A model generated the notes under the pieces. It did not search any database, was not told the DNA's origin, and saw only the letters and a program-made list of their open reading frames with translations. Shown in pieces: positions 1 to 9,010 of a DNA stretch of 64,000 nt. This DNA is from Desmodus rotundus (lineage: Eukaryota > Chordata > Mammalia > Chiroptera > Phyllostomidae). How positions within the stretch are numbered: the first letter of the stretch is position 1; each line of letters opens with the position of its first letter. Location: positions 124,001-188,000 of the forward strand of contig NW_026527489.1 in the NCBI RefSeq assembly GCF_022682495.2. The letters run 5' to 3'. The position numbers were made by a program, and so were the translations under genes.

Positions 1-376
1 CCCCTCAAGGGTTGGTCACGTGACCCCAAAAGGATAGGTCACGAGACCCCTCAAGGGTGGGTCACGTGACCCCTCAGGGGTGGATCACGTGACCCCTCGG
101 GAGTGGGTCACGTGACCCCTCGGGAGTGGGTCACGAGACCCCTCAGGGATGGGTCACGTGACCCCTCGGGAGTGGGTCATGATACCCCTCAGGGGTGGGT
201 CACGTGATACCTCTGGAGTGGGTCACGAGACCCCTCAGGGGTGGGTCACGTGACCCCTCCGGGGTGGCTCCCGTGACCCCTCAGGGGTGGGTGACGTGAC
301 CCATCAACAGTGGTTCAGGAGACACGTCAAGGGTGGGTCCCGTGACCCGAGGGAGGCTTGTGCTGGGGAGCCTGAG

Positions 377-388
377 TGCGCACGCGCG
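377..388. promoter_or_regulatory. NRF1-type palindrome in half A
   Basis: TGCGCACGCGCG fits the NRF1 consensus YGCGCAYGCGCR at all positions. It lies 26 bases after the start of half A and recurs at the same place in every A half, including the chimeric unit (46,021) and the partial last unit (63,805). The two diverged units at 46.9 and 48.5 kb carry TGCGCACGCGCA, also a full match. A TATA-like TTATAGG follows within about 10 bases. Binding is inferred from the motif only. Confidence 0.6.
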
Positions 389-818
389 GCCCGCTTATAG
401 GCCCGAAATGAGCCAGCCGCGGCTCGGAGAAAAGCCATCTCCTGAGGGCCTCCCCATGTTCCTCCACTCCTCAAGGAGGACCCCTTTACGGATGGAAGAA
501 AAGGGGGATCTTCGCAGTGGTGGGTTCCGGCCAGAGGCGTCTGCGGGTTTGCCTGCACGTACGCCAGGTGCTCGCACAACGGGCCCAGGTGTTTGAGCCC
601 CGGGGAGGCAGAGGGCTGCTTATTGCTGGATGATAGTGTCCTGCAGGGTTAAGGGACGGCGTGGGCACTCCCAGGGCCACAGAGGGCACCTGGCCTTTAG
701 AGAGTTCCCTGGAAAATTCCTCGCCCAGGCCCTTGGTCCACAAGTCTATCCTGGGTACAGTGTCTGTGCGAGGCTGGGAGTGCTTCTGGGCAGTGTTCCC
801 CAGGGGAAATCGCGTGGT

Positions 819-832
819 CCTCTAGGTGGCAG
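819..832 (+). promoter_or_regulatory. CTCF-like core motif in half A
   Basis: CCTCTAGGTGGCAG matches the CTCF core CCASYAGRKGGCRS at 13 of 14 positions (T for A at position 3). It recurs once per unit, same strand, 468 bases after the start of half A (467 in the two units with a 1-bp A deletion). Starts: 819, 2385, 3811, 5377, 6804, 8369, 9866, 11315, 12811, 14307, 15803, 17369, 18865, 20430, 21926, 23492, 24988, 26485, 28028, 29593, 31089, 32654, 34150, 35715, 37211, 38776, 40272, 41837, 43333, 44898, 50502, 51998, 53564, 55060, 56557, 58123, 59619, 61184 and 62680. Units at 46.9 and 48.5 kb have a poorer version, and the chimeric unit lacks it. Binding is inferred. Confidence 0.55.
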
Positions 833-941
833 GGAGGGCTCCTGTGTCCACGGACAGGTGCCCAGGGACCCTGTGGAACTGCTGTGACCTCTAAAGGGTG
901 GGTCAGGTGAGCCAAGGGAGGTGTGTGCTTGGGAGCCTGAG

Positions 942-953
942 TGCGCATGCGCG
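942..953. promoter_or_regulatory. NRF1-type palindrome in half B
   Basis: TGCGCATGCGCG is a full match to the NRF1 consensus and is almost perfectly palindromic. It occurs 26 bases after the start of each half B (25 in the unit at 9,011, which has a 1-bp deletion). It is damaged to TGCCCATGCGCG in the units at 27,127, 36,356 and 58,764, and to TGCGTATGCGCG in the units at 46,540 and 48,013. Everywhere else it is intact. Binding is inferred. Confidence 0.6.
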
Positions 954-1275
954 GCCCACGTATAGGCCCGAAACCAGCCAGCCGCGGCTTGGAGAAAAGC
1001 CATCTCCTGGGGGCCTCCCCATGTTCTTCCACTCCTCAAGCGTGACCCCTTTACGGATGGAGGAAAAGGGGGATCTTCGCAGTGGTGGGTTCGCGCCAGA
1101 GGGGTCTGCGGGTTTGCCTCCACGTACGCCAGGTGCCCGCACACCGGGCCCAGGTGTTTGAGCCCCGTGGAGGCAGAGGGCTGCTTATTGCTGGATGCAA
1201 GTGTCCTGCGGGGTCAAGGAACGGCATGGGCACTCCCCGGGCCACACAGGGCACCGGGCCCTTAGAGAGTTCCAT

Positions 1276-1285
1276 GGGAAATCCC
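1276..1285. promoter_or_regulatory. kappaB-like palindrome in half B
   Basis: GGGAAATCCC matches the NF-kappaB consensus GGGRNWYYCC at every position and lies about 360 bases into each half B. The homologous place in half A reads GGAAAATTCC, a looser kappaB-like dyad. It is conserved in all B halves I read. A 10-bp degenerate match is weak evidence on its own, so a function is only a possibility. Confidence 0.35.
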
Positions 1286-1460
1286 CCGCCCATGCCCCCG
1301 GTACCCAAGTCTGTCCTTAGCACACTGTCTGTGCGGGGCTGAAGGTACTGCTAGGCAGTGTGGCCTGTGGGAAATCGTGCGGTCCTCTGAGTGGCAGGGA
1401 GGGCTGCTGTTTCCCCGAACAGGTGCGCAGGGACCCTGTAAAACAGCTGTGACCTCTCAA

Positions 1461-1916
1461 GGTGGGTCATGTGACCCCTCAAGGATGGGGCACGTGACCT
1501 CCCAAGGGTGGGTCAGGAGACCCCACAAGGGTGGGTCACGGGACCCCTCAAGGGTGGGACACGAGACCCCTCAAGGGTTGGTCACGTGACCCCAAAAGGA
1601 TAGGTCACGAGACCCCTCAAGGGTGGGTCACGTGACCCCTCAGGGGTGGGTCACGTGACCCCTCGGGAGTGGGTCACGTGACCCCTCGGGAGTGGGTCAC
1701 GAGACCCCTCAGGGATGGGTCACGTGACCCCTCGGGAGTGGGTCATGATACCCCTCAGGGGTGGGTCACGTGATACCTCTGGAGTGGGTCACGAGACCCC
1801 TCAGGGGTGGGTCACGTGACCCCTCCGGGGTGGCTCCCGTGACCCCTCAGGGGTGGGTGACGTGACCCATCAACAGTGGTTCAGGAGACACGTCAAGGGT
1901 GGGTCCCGTGACCCGA
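1461..1916. repeat. Representative long (20-copy) minisatellite tract
   Basis: This 456-bp tract contains 20 copies of the 23-bp element (23 x 20 - 4). Eight copies have an intact CACGTG. Long tracts of the same length precede half A in about half of the units. The short tract (387 bp, 17 copies, about six CACGTG) lacks three consecutive 23-mers from the middle. The rarer lengths of 318, 341, 364 and 433 bp correspond to 14, 15, 16 and 19 copies. The flanking copies (CATGTG first; GACGTG, CAGGAG, CCCGTG last) are constant, so copy number changes only in the interior. Confidence 0.9.
1621..1643. repeat. Representative 23-bp minisatellite unit
   Basis: This is one copy of the 23-bp element that builds every tract. 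Its core is the 14-bp perfect palindrome GGGTCACGTGACCC (1625-1638). The linker joins with the next copy into a second dyad, ACCCC-TCA-GGGGT (1635-1647). Core variants along a 20-copy tract, in order, are CATGTG, CACGTG, CAGGAG, CACGGG, CACGAG, CACGTG, CACGAG, CACGTG three times, CACGAG, CACGTG, CATGAT, CACGTG, CACGAG, CACGTG, CCCGTG, GACGTG, CAGGAG, CCCGTG. The order is conserved between units, so the tract is inherited as a block and not reshuffled each time. Confidence 0.95.
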
Positions 1917-3024
1917 GGGAGGCTTGTGCTGGGGAGCCTGAGTGCGCACGCGCGGCCCGCTTATAGGCCCGAAATGAGCCAGCCGCGGCTCGGAGAAAAG
2001 CCATCTCCTGAGGGCCTCCCCATGTTCCTCCACTCCTCAAGGAGGACCCCTTTACGGATGGAAGAAAAGGGGGATCTTCGCAGTGGTGGGTTCCGGCCAG
2101 AGGCGTCTGCGGGTTTGCCTGCACGTACGCCAGGTGCTCGCACAACGGGCCCAGGTGTTTGAGCCCCGTGGAGTCAGAGGGCTGCTTATTGCTGGATGAT
2201 AGTGTCCTGCAGGGTTAAGGGACGGCGTGGGCACTCCCAGGGCCACAGAGGGCACCTGGCCTTTAGAGAGTTCCCTGGAAAATTCCTCGCCCAGGCCCTT
2301 GGTCCACAAGTCTATCCTGGGTACAGTGTCTGTGCGAGGCTGGGAGTGCTTCTGGGCAGTGTTCCCCAGGGGAAATCGCGTGGTCCTCTAGGTGGCAGGG
2401 AGGGCTCCTGTGTCCACGGACAGGTGACCAGGGACCCTGTGGAACTGCTGTGACCTCTAAAGGGTGGGTCAGGTGAGCCAAGGGAGGTGTGTGCTTGGGA
2501 GCCTGAGTGCGCATGCGCGGCCCACGTATAGGCCCGAAACCAGCCAGCCGCGGCTCGGAAAAAGCCATCTCCTGGGGCCTCCCCATGTTCTTCCACTCTT
2601 CAAGCGTGACCCCTTTACGGATGGAGGAAAAGGGGGATCTTCGCAGTGGTGGGTTCGCGCCAGAGGGGTCTGCGGGTTTGCCTCCACGTACGCCAGGTGC
2701 CCGCACACCGGGCCCAGGTGTTTGAGCCCCGTGGAGGCAGAGGGCTGCTTATTGCTGGATGCAAGTGTCCTGCGGGGTCAAGGAACGGCATGGGCACTCC
2801 CCGGGCCACACAGGGCACCAGGCCCTTAGAGAGTTCCATGGGAAATCCCCCGCCCATGCCCCCGGTACCCAAGTCTGTCCTTAGCACACTGTCTGTGCGG
2901 GGCTGAAGGTACTGCTAGGCAGTGTGGCCTGTGGGAAATCGTGCGGTCCTCTGAGTGACAGGGAGGGCTGCTGTTTCCCCGAACAGGTGCGCAGGGACCC
3001 TGTAAAACAGCTGTCACCTCTCAA

Positions 3025-4452
3025 GGTGGGTCATGTGACCCCTCAAGGGTGGGTCACGAGACCCCTCAAGGGTTGGTCACGTGACCCCAAAAGGGTAGGT
3101 CACGAGACCCCTCAAGGGTGGGTCACGTGACCCCTCAGGGGTGGGTCACGTGACCCCTCGGGAGTGGGTCACGAGACCCCTCAGGGGTGGGTCACGTGAT
3201 ACCTCTGGAGTGGGTCACGAGACCCCTCAGGGGTGGGTCACGTGACCCCTCCGGGGTGGCTCCCGTGACCCCTCAGGGGTGGGTGACGTGACCCCTCAAC
3301 AGTGGTTCAGGAGACAGGTCAAGGGTGGTTCCCGTGACCCGAGGGAGGCTTGTGGTGGGGAGCCTGAGTGCGCACGCGCGGCCCGCTTATAGGCCCGAAA
3401 TGAGCCAGCCGCGGCTCGGAGAAAAGCCATCTCCTGGGGGCCTCCCCATGTTCCTCCACTCCTCAAGGAGGACCCCTTTACGGATGGAAGAAAAGGGGGA
3501 TCTTCGCAGTGGTGGGTTCGGGCCAGAGCGGTCTGCGGGTTTGCCTGCACGTACGCCAGGTGCTCGCACAACGGGCCCAGGTGTTTGAGCCCCGTGGAGG
3601 CAGAGGGCTGCTTATTGCTGGATGATAGTGTCCTGCAGGGTTAAGGGACGGCGTGGGCACTCCCAGGGCCACAGAGGGCACCTGGCCTTTAGAGAGTTCC
3701 CTGGAAAATTCCTCGCCCAGGCCCTTGGTCCACAAGTCTATCCTGGGTACAGTGTCTGTGCGAGGCTGGGAGTGCTTCTGGGCAGTGTTCCCCAGGGGAA
3801 ATCGCGTGGTCCTCTAGGTGGCAGGGAGGGCTCCTGTGTCCACGGACAGGTGCCCAGGGACCCTGTGGAACTGCTGTGACCTCTAAAGGGTGGGTCAGGT
3901 GAGCCAAGGGAGGTGTGTGCTTGGGAGCCTGAGTGCGCATGCGCGGCCCACGTATAGGCCCGAAACCAGCCAGCCGCGGCTTGGAGAAAAGCCATCTCCT
4001 GGGGGCCTCCCCATGTTCTTCCACTCCTCAAGCGTGACCCCTTTACGGATGGAGGAAAAGGGGGATCTTCGCAGTGGTGGGTTCGCGCCAGAGGGGTCTG
4101 CGGGTTTGCCTCCACGTACGCCAGGTGCCCGCACACCGGGCCCAGGTGTTTGAGCCCCGTGGAGGCAGAGGGCTGCTTATTGCTGGATGCAAGTGTCCTG
4201 CGGGGTCAAGGAACGGCATGGGCACTCCCCGGGCCACACAGGGCACCGGGCCCTTAGAGAGTTCCATGGGAAATCCCCCGCCCATGCCCCCGGTACCCAA
4301 GTCTGTCCTTAGCACACTGTCTGTGCGGGGCTGAAGGTACTGCTAGGCAGTGTGGCCTGTGGGAAATCGTGCGGTCCTCTGAGTGGCAGGGAGGGCTGCT
4401 GTTTCCCCGAACAGGTGCGCAGGGACCCTGTAAAACAGCTGTGACCTCTCAA
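3025..4452. repeat. Unit 3, shortest tract (14 copies)
   Basis: Tract 3025-3342 (318 bp, 14 copies), A 3343-3907, B 3908-4452. A carries TCGGGCCAGAGCGG and the tract end has GACAGGTCAAGGG; both marks are shared only with unit 5. Confidence 0.93.
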
Positions 4453-6017
4453 GGTGGGTCATGTGACCCCTCAAGGATGGGGCATGTGACCTCCCAAGGG
4501 TGGGTCAGGAGACCCCACAAGGGTGGGTCACGGGACCCCTCAAGGGTGGGACACGAGACCCCTCAAGGGTTGGTCACGTGACCCCAAAAGGATAGGTCAC
4601 GAGACCCCTCAAGGGTGGGTCACGTGACCCCTCAGGGGTGGGTCACGTGACCCCTCGGGAGTGGGTCACGTGACCCCTCGGGAGTGGGTCACGAGACCCC
4701 TCAGGGATGGGTCACGTGACCCCTCGGGAGTGGGTCATGATACCCCTCAGGGGTGGGTCACGTGATACCTCTGGAGTGGGTCACGAGACCCCTCAGGGGT
4801 GGGTCACGTGACCCCTCCGGGGTGGCTCCCGTGACCCCTCAGGGGTGGGTGACGTGACCCATCAACAGTGGTTCAGGAGACACGTCAAGGGTGGGTCCCG
4901 TGACCCGAGGGAGGCTTGTGCTGGGGAGCCTGAGTGCGCACGCGCGGCCCGCTTATAGGCCCGAAATGAGCCAGCCGCGGCTCGGAGAAAAGCCATCTCC
5001 TGAGGGCCTCCCCATGTTCCTCCACTCCTCAAGGAGGACCCCTTTACGGATGGAAGAAAAGGGGGATCTTCGCAGTGGTGGGTTCCGGCCAGAGGCGTCT
5101 GCGGGTTTGCCTGCACGTACGCCAGGTGCTCGCACAACGGGCCCAGGTGTTTGAGCCCCGTGGAGTCAGAGGGCTGCTTATTGCTGGATGATAGTGTCCT
5201 GCAGGGTTAAGGGACGGCGTGGGCACTCCCAGGGCCACAGAGGGCACCTGGCCTTTAGAGAGTTCCCTGGAAAATTCCTCGCCCAGGCCCTTGGTCCACA
5301 AGTCTATCCTGGGTACAGTGTCTGTGCGAGGCTGGGAGTGCTTCTGGGCAGTGTTCCCCAGGGGAAATCGCGTGGTCCTCTAGGTGGCAGGGAGGGCTCC
5401 TGTGTCCACGGACAGGTGCCCAGGGACCCTGTGGAACTGCTGTGACCTCTAAAGGGTGGGTCAGGTGAGCCAAGGGAGGTGTGTGCTTGGGAGCCTGAGT
5501 GCGCATGCGCGGCCCACGTATAGGCCCGAAACCAGCCAGCCGCGGCTCGGAGAAAAGCCATCTCCTGGGGCCTCCCCATGTTCTTCCACACTTCAAGCGT
5601 GACCCCTTTACGGATGGAGGAAAAGGGGGATCTTCGCAGTGGTGGGTTCGCGCCAGAGGGGTCTGCGGGTTTGCCTCCACGTACGCCAGGTGCCCGCACA
5701 CCGGGCCCAGGTGTTTGAGCCCCGTGGAGGCAGAGGGCTGCTTATTGCTGGATGCAAGTGTCCTGCGGGGTCAAGGAACGGCATGGGCACTCCCCGGGCC
5801 ACACAGGGCACCAGGCCCTTAGAGAGTTCCATGGGAAATCCCCCGCCCATGCCCCCGGTACCCAAGTCTGTCCTTAGCACACTGTCTGTGCGGGGCTGAA
5901 GGTACTGCTAGGCAGTGTGGCCTGTGGGAAATCGTGCGGTCCTCTGAGTGGCAGGGAGGGCTGCTGTTTCCCCGAACAGGTGCGCAGGGACCCTGTAAAA
6001 CAGCTGTCACCTCTCAA
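4453..6017. repeat. Unit 4, long
   Basis: Tract 4453-4908 (20), A 4909-5473, B 5474-6017. It is a near copy of unit 2 at offset 2,992. B has a private change, CCACACTTCAAGCG. Confidence 0.93.
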
Positions 6018-7445
6018 GGTGGGTCATGTGACCCCTCAAGGGTGGGTCACGAGACCCCTCAAGGGTTGGTCACGTGACCCCAAAAGGGTAGGTCACGAGA
6101 CCCCTCAAGGGTGGGTCACGTGACCCCTCAGGGGTGGGTCACGTGACCCCTCGGGAGTGGGTCACGAGACCCCTCAGGGGTGGGTCACGTGATACCTCTG
6201 GAGTGGGTCACGAGACCCCTCAGGGGTGGGTCACGTGACCCCTCCGGGGTGGCTCCCGTGACCCCTCAGGGGTGGGTGACGTGACCCCTCAACAGTGGTT
6301 CAGGAGACAGGTCAAGGGTGGTTCCCGTGACCCGAGGGAGGCTTGTGGTGGGGAGCCTGAGTGCGCACGCGCGGCCCGCTTATAGGCCCGAAATGAGCCA
6401 GCCGCGGCTCGGAGAAAAGCCATCTCCTGGGGGCCTCCCCATGTTCCTCCACTCCTCAAGGAGGACCCCTTTACGGATGGAAGAAAAGGGGGATCTTCGC
6501 AGTGGTGGGTTCGGGCCAGAGCGGTCTGCGGGTTTGCCTGCACGTACGCCAGGTGCTCGCACAACGGGCCCAGGTGTTTGAGCCCCGTGGAGGCAGAGGG
6601 CTGCTTATTGCTGGATGATAGTGTCCTGCAGGGTTAAGGGACGGCGTGGGCACTCCCAGGGCCACAGAGGGCACCTGGCCTTTAGAGAGTTCCCTGGAAA
6701 ATTCCCCGCCCAGGCCCCTGGTCCACAAGTCTATCCTGCCTACAGTGTCTGTGCGACGCTGGGAGTGCTTCTGGGCAGTGTTCCCCAGGGGAAATCGCGT
6801 GGTCCTCTAGGTGGCAGGGAGGGCTCCTGTGTCCACGGACAGGTGCCCAGGGACCCTGTGGAACTGCTGTGACCTCTAAAGGGTGGGTCAGGTGAGCCAA
6901 GGGAGGTGTGTGCTTGGGAGCCTGAGTGCGCATGCGCGGCCCACGTATAGTCCCGAAACCAGCCTGCCGCGGCTTGGAGAAAAGCCATCTCCTGGGGGCC
7001 TCCCCATGTTCTTCCACTCCTCAAGCGTGACCCCTTTACGGATGGAGGAAAAGGGGGATCTTCGCAGTGGTGGGTTCGCGCCAGAGGGGTCTGCGGGTTT
7101 GCCTCCACGTACGCCAGGTGCCCGCACACCGGGCCCAGGTGTTTGAGCCCCGTGGAGGCAGAGGGCTGCTTATTGCTGGATGCAAGTGTCCTGCGGGGTC
7201 AAGGAACGGCATGGGCACTCCCCGGGCCACACAGGGCACCGGGCCCTTAGAGAGTTCCATGGGAAATCCCCCGCCCATGCCCCCGGTACCCAAGTCTGTC
7301 CTTAGCACACTGTCTGTGCGGGGCTGAAGGTACTGCTAGGCAGTGTGGCCTGTGGGAAATCGTGCGGTCCTCTGAGTGGCAGGGAGGGCTGCTGTTTCCC
7401 CGAACAGGTGCGCAGGGACCCTGTAAAACAGCTGTCACCTCTCAA
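6018..7445. repeat. Unit 5, 14-copy tract, unusual A interior
   Basis: Tract 6018-6335 (14), A 6336-6900, B 6901-7445. It copies unit 3 at offset about 2,993 up to the middle of A. There it carries CCCCGCCCAGGCCCCTGG and ATCCTGCCTAC, partly shared with the diverged units at 47 kb. B has private TATAGTCCCG and AGCCTGCCGCGG. Confidence 0.93.
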
Positions 7446-9010
7446 GGTGGGTCATGTGACCCCTCAAGGGTGGGGCACGTGACCTCCCAAGGGTGGGTCA
7501 GGAGACCCCACAAGGGTGGGTCACGGGACCCCTCAAGGGTGGGTCACGAGACCCCTCAAGGGTTGGTCACGTGACCCCAAGGGGTAGGTCACGAGACCCC
7601 TCAAGGGTGGGTCACGTGACCCCTCAGGGGAGGGTCACGTGACCCCTCGGGAGTGGGTCACGTGACCCCTCGGGAGTGGGTCACGAGACCCCTCAGGGGT
7701 GGGTCACGTGACCCCTCGGGAGTGGGTCACGAGACCCCTCAGGGGTGGGTCACGTGATACCTCTGGATTGGGTCACGAGACCCCTCAGGGGTGGGTCACG
7801 TGACCCCTCCGGGGTGGCTCCCGTGACCCCTCAGGTGTGGGTGACGTGACCCCTCAACAGTGGTTCAGGAGACACGTCAAGGGTGGGTCACGTGACCCGA
7901 GGGAGGCTTGTGGTGGGGAGCCTGAGTGCGCACGCGCGGCCCGCTTATAGGCCCGAAATGAGCCAGCCGCGGCTCGGAGAAAAGCCATCTCCTGAGGGCC
8001 TCCCCATGTTCCTCCACTCCTCAAGGAGGACCCCTTTACGGATGGAAGAAAAGGGGGATCTTCGCAGTGGTGGGTTCCGGCCAGAGGCGTCTGCGGGTTT
8101 GCCTGCACGTACGCCAGGTGCTCGCACAACGGGCCCAGGTGTTTGAGCCCCGTGGAGGCAGAGGGCTGCTTATTGCTGGATGATAGTGTCCTGCAGGGTT
8201 AAGGGACGGCGTGGGCACTCCCAGGGCCACAGAGGGCACCTGGCCTTTAGAGAGTTCCCTGGAAAATTCCTCGCCCAGGCCCTTGGTCCACAAGTCTATC
8301 CTGGGTACAGTGTCTGTGCGAGGCTGGGAGTGCTTCTGGGCAGTGTTCCCCAGGGGAAATCGCGTGGTCCTCTAGGTGGCAGGGAGGGCTCCTGTGTCCA
8401 CGGACAGGTGCCCAGGGACCCTGTGGAACTGCTGTGACCTCTAAAGGGTGGGTCAGGTGAGCCAAGGGAGGTGTGTGCTTGGGAGCCTGAGTGCGCATGC
8501 GCGGCCCACGTATAGGCCCGAAACCAGCCAGCCGCGGCTTGGAGAAAAGCCATCTCCTGGGGGCCGCCCCATGTTCTTCCACTCCTCAAGCGTGACCCCT
8601 TTACGGATGGAGGAAAAGGGGGATCTTCGCAGTGGTGGGTTCGCGCCAGAGGGGTCTGCGGGTTTGCCTCCACGTACGCCAGGTGCCCGCACACCGGGCC
8701 CAGGTGTTTGAGCCCCGTGGAGGCAGAGGGCTGCTTATTGCTGGATGCAAGTGTCCTGCGGGGTCAAGGAACGGCATGGGCACTCCCCGGGCCACACAGG
8801 GCACCGGGCCCTTAGAGAGTTCCATGGGAAATCCCCCGCCCATGCCCCCGGTACCCAAGTCTGTCCTTAGCACACTGTCTGTGCGGGGCTGAAGGTACTG
8901 CTAGGCAGTGTGGCCTGTGGGAAATCGTGCGGTCCTCTGAGTGGCAGGGAGGGCTGCTGTTTCCCCGAACAGGTGCGCAGGGACCCTGTAAAACAGCTGT
9001 GACCTCTCAA
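7446..9010. repeat. Unit 6, long with 1-bp tract deletion
   Basis: Tract 7446-7900 (20 copies, 455 bp; one base lost in CCCCAAGGGGTAGG), A 7901-8465, B 8466-9010. The last tract copy keeps CACGTG (GGGTCACGTGACCCGAGG) where other units read CCCGTG. B carries GGGGGCCGCCCC. Confidence 0.92.

Larger units (their letters stand above)
351..915. repeat. Representative half A (565 bp)
   Basis: Half A is the first of two homologous bodies in each unit. In order it holds an NRF1-type palindrome (377-388), a TATA-like TTATAGG just downstream, the 10-bp palindrome AGCCGCGGCT (a SacII site), a stretch shared almost base for base with half B (CAGGTGTTTGAGCCCC and onward), a CTCF-like motif (819-832), and at its end a remnant of the minisatellite (GACCTCTAAAGGGTGGGTCA). 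That terminal remnant implies A was once followed by its own tract. Diagnostic differences from B include AAATGAGCC, CTCAAGGAGGACC and GATGATAGTGTCCTGCAG. Confidence 0.9.
1..1460. repeat. Unit 1 (5' end outside window)
   Basis: The tract is 1-350 (cut by the window edge; about 15 copies visible), half A 351-915, half B 916-1460. Marks: AAAAGGATAGG and CATGATACCCC in the tract, CTCCTGAGGGCC and CCCCGGGGAGG in A, and the 545-bp form of B. Confidence 0.93.
916..1460. repeat. Representative half B (545 bp)
   Basis: Half B is homologous to A over its whole length but clearly diverged: AAACCAGCC or AAACGAGCC, CTCAAGCGTGACC, GGATGCAAGTGTCCTGCGG, and CCATGGGAAATCCC in place of CCCTGGAAAATTCC. Two common length forms exist, 545 bp with a run of five G after CATCTCCT and 544 bp with four G. 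B ends at AAAACAGCTGTSACCTCTCAA, where the next minisatellite tract starts. The CTCF-like site of A is replaced at the homologous place by CCTCTGAGTGGCAG, which has three departures from the core motif against one in A. Confidence 0.9.
1461..3024. repeat. Unit 2, long
   Basis: Tract 1461-1916 (20 copies), A 1917-2481, B 2482-3024. A carries GTGGAGTCAGAG and a private CAGGTGACCAGG. B has a private short run, CGGCTCGGAAAAAGCC, and a private GAGTGACAGG in its tail. Confidence 0.93.
1461..7445. repeat. 2,992-bp dimer duplicated twice
   Basis: Units 2-3 (1,461-4,452) and 4-5 (4,453-7,445) are two copies of a long + 14-copy dimer. Shared marks are AAAAGGATAGG and GTGGAGTCAGAG in units 2 and 4, and TCGGGCCAGAGCGG and GACAGGTC in units 3 and 5. 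Confidence 0.8.

Noticed and set aside
391..402. TTATAGG as a true TATA box
   Set aside because: It is a weak match, differs between A (TTATAGG) and B (GTATAGG, in some units GTAGAGG), and is mentioned only as context for the NRF1-type site.
1461..1916. CRISPR array
   Set aside because: Copies are contiguous 23-mers with no unique spacers, and the setting is a eukaryotic-type satellite.
1461..1916. G-quadruplex clusters
   Set aside because: Runs of three or four G are regularly interrupted by runs of C on the same strand, which favours hairpin pairing over four-run quadruplexes.
2263..2706. Minus-strand open frames of up to 148 codons recurring in each unit
   Set aside because: They run across the A/B boundary, overlap other equally long frames on both strands, contain no recognisable domain, and their ends shift with 1-bp and 23-bp changes between units. 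Length is explained by GC-rich sequence with few stop codons.
2924..3130. Repetitive peptides (GHVTPQGWVTRPL type) encoded by the minisatellite
   Set aside because: The period is 23 bp, not a multiple of three, so the reading frame changes with every copy; no unit keeps an uninterrupted frame through the tract.
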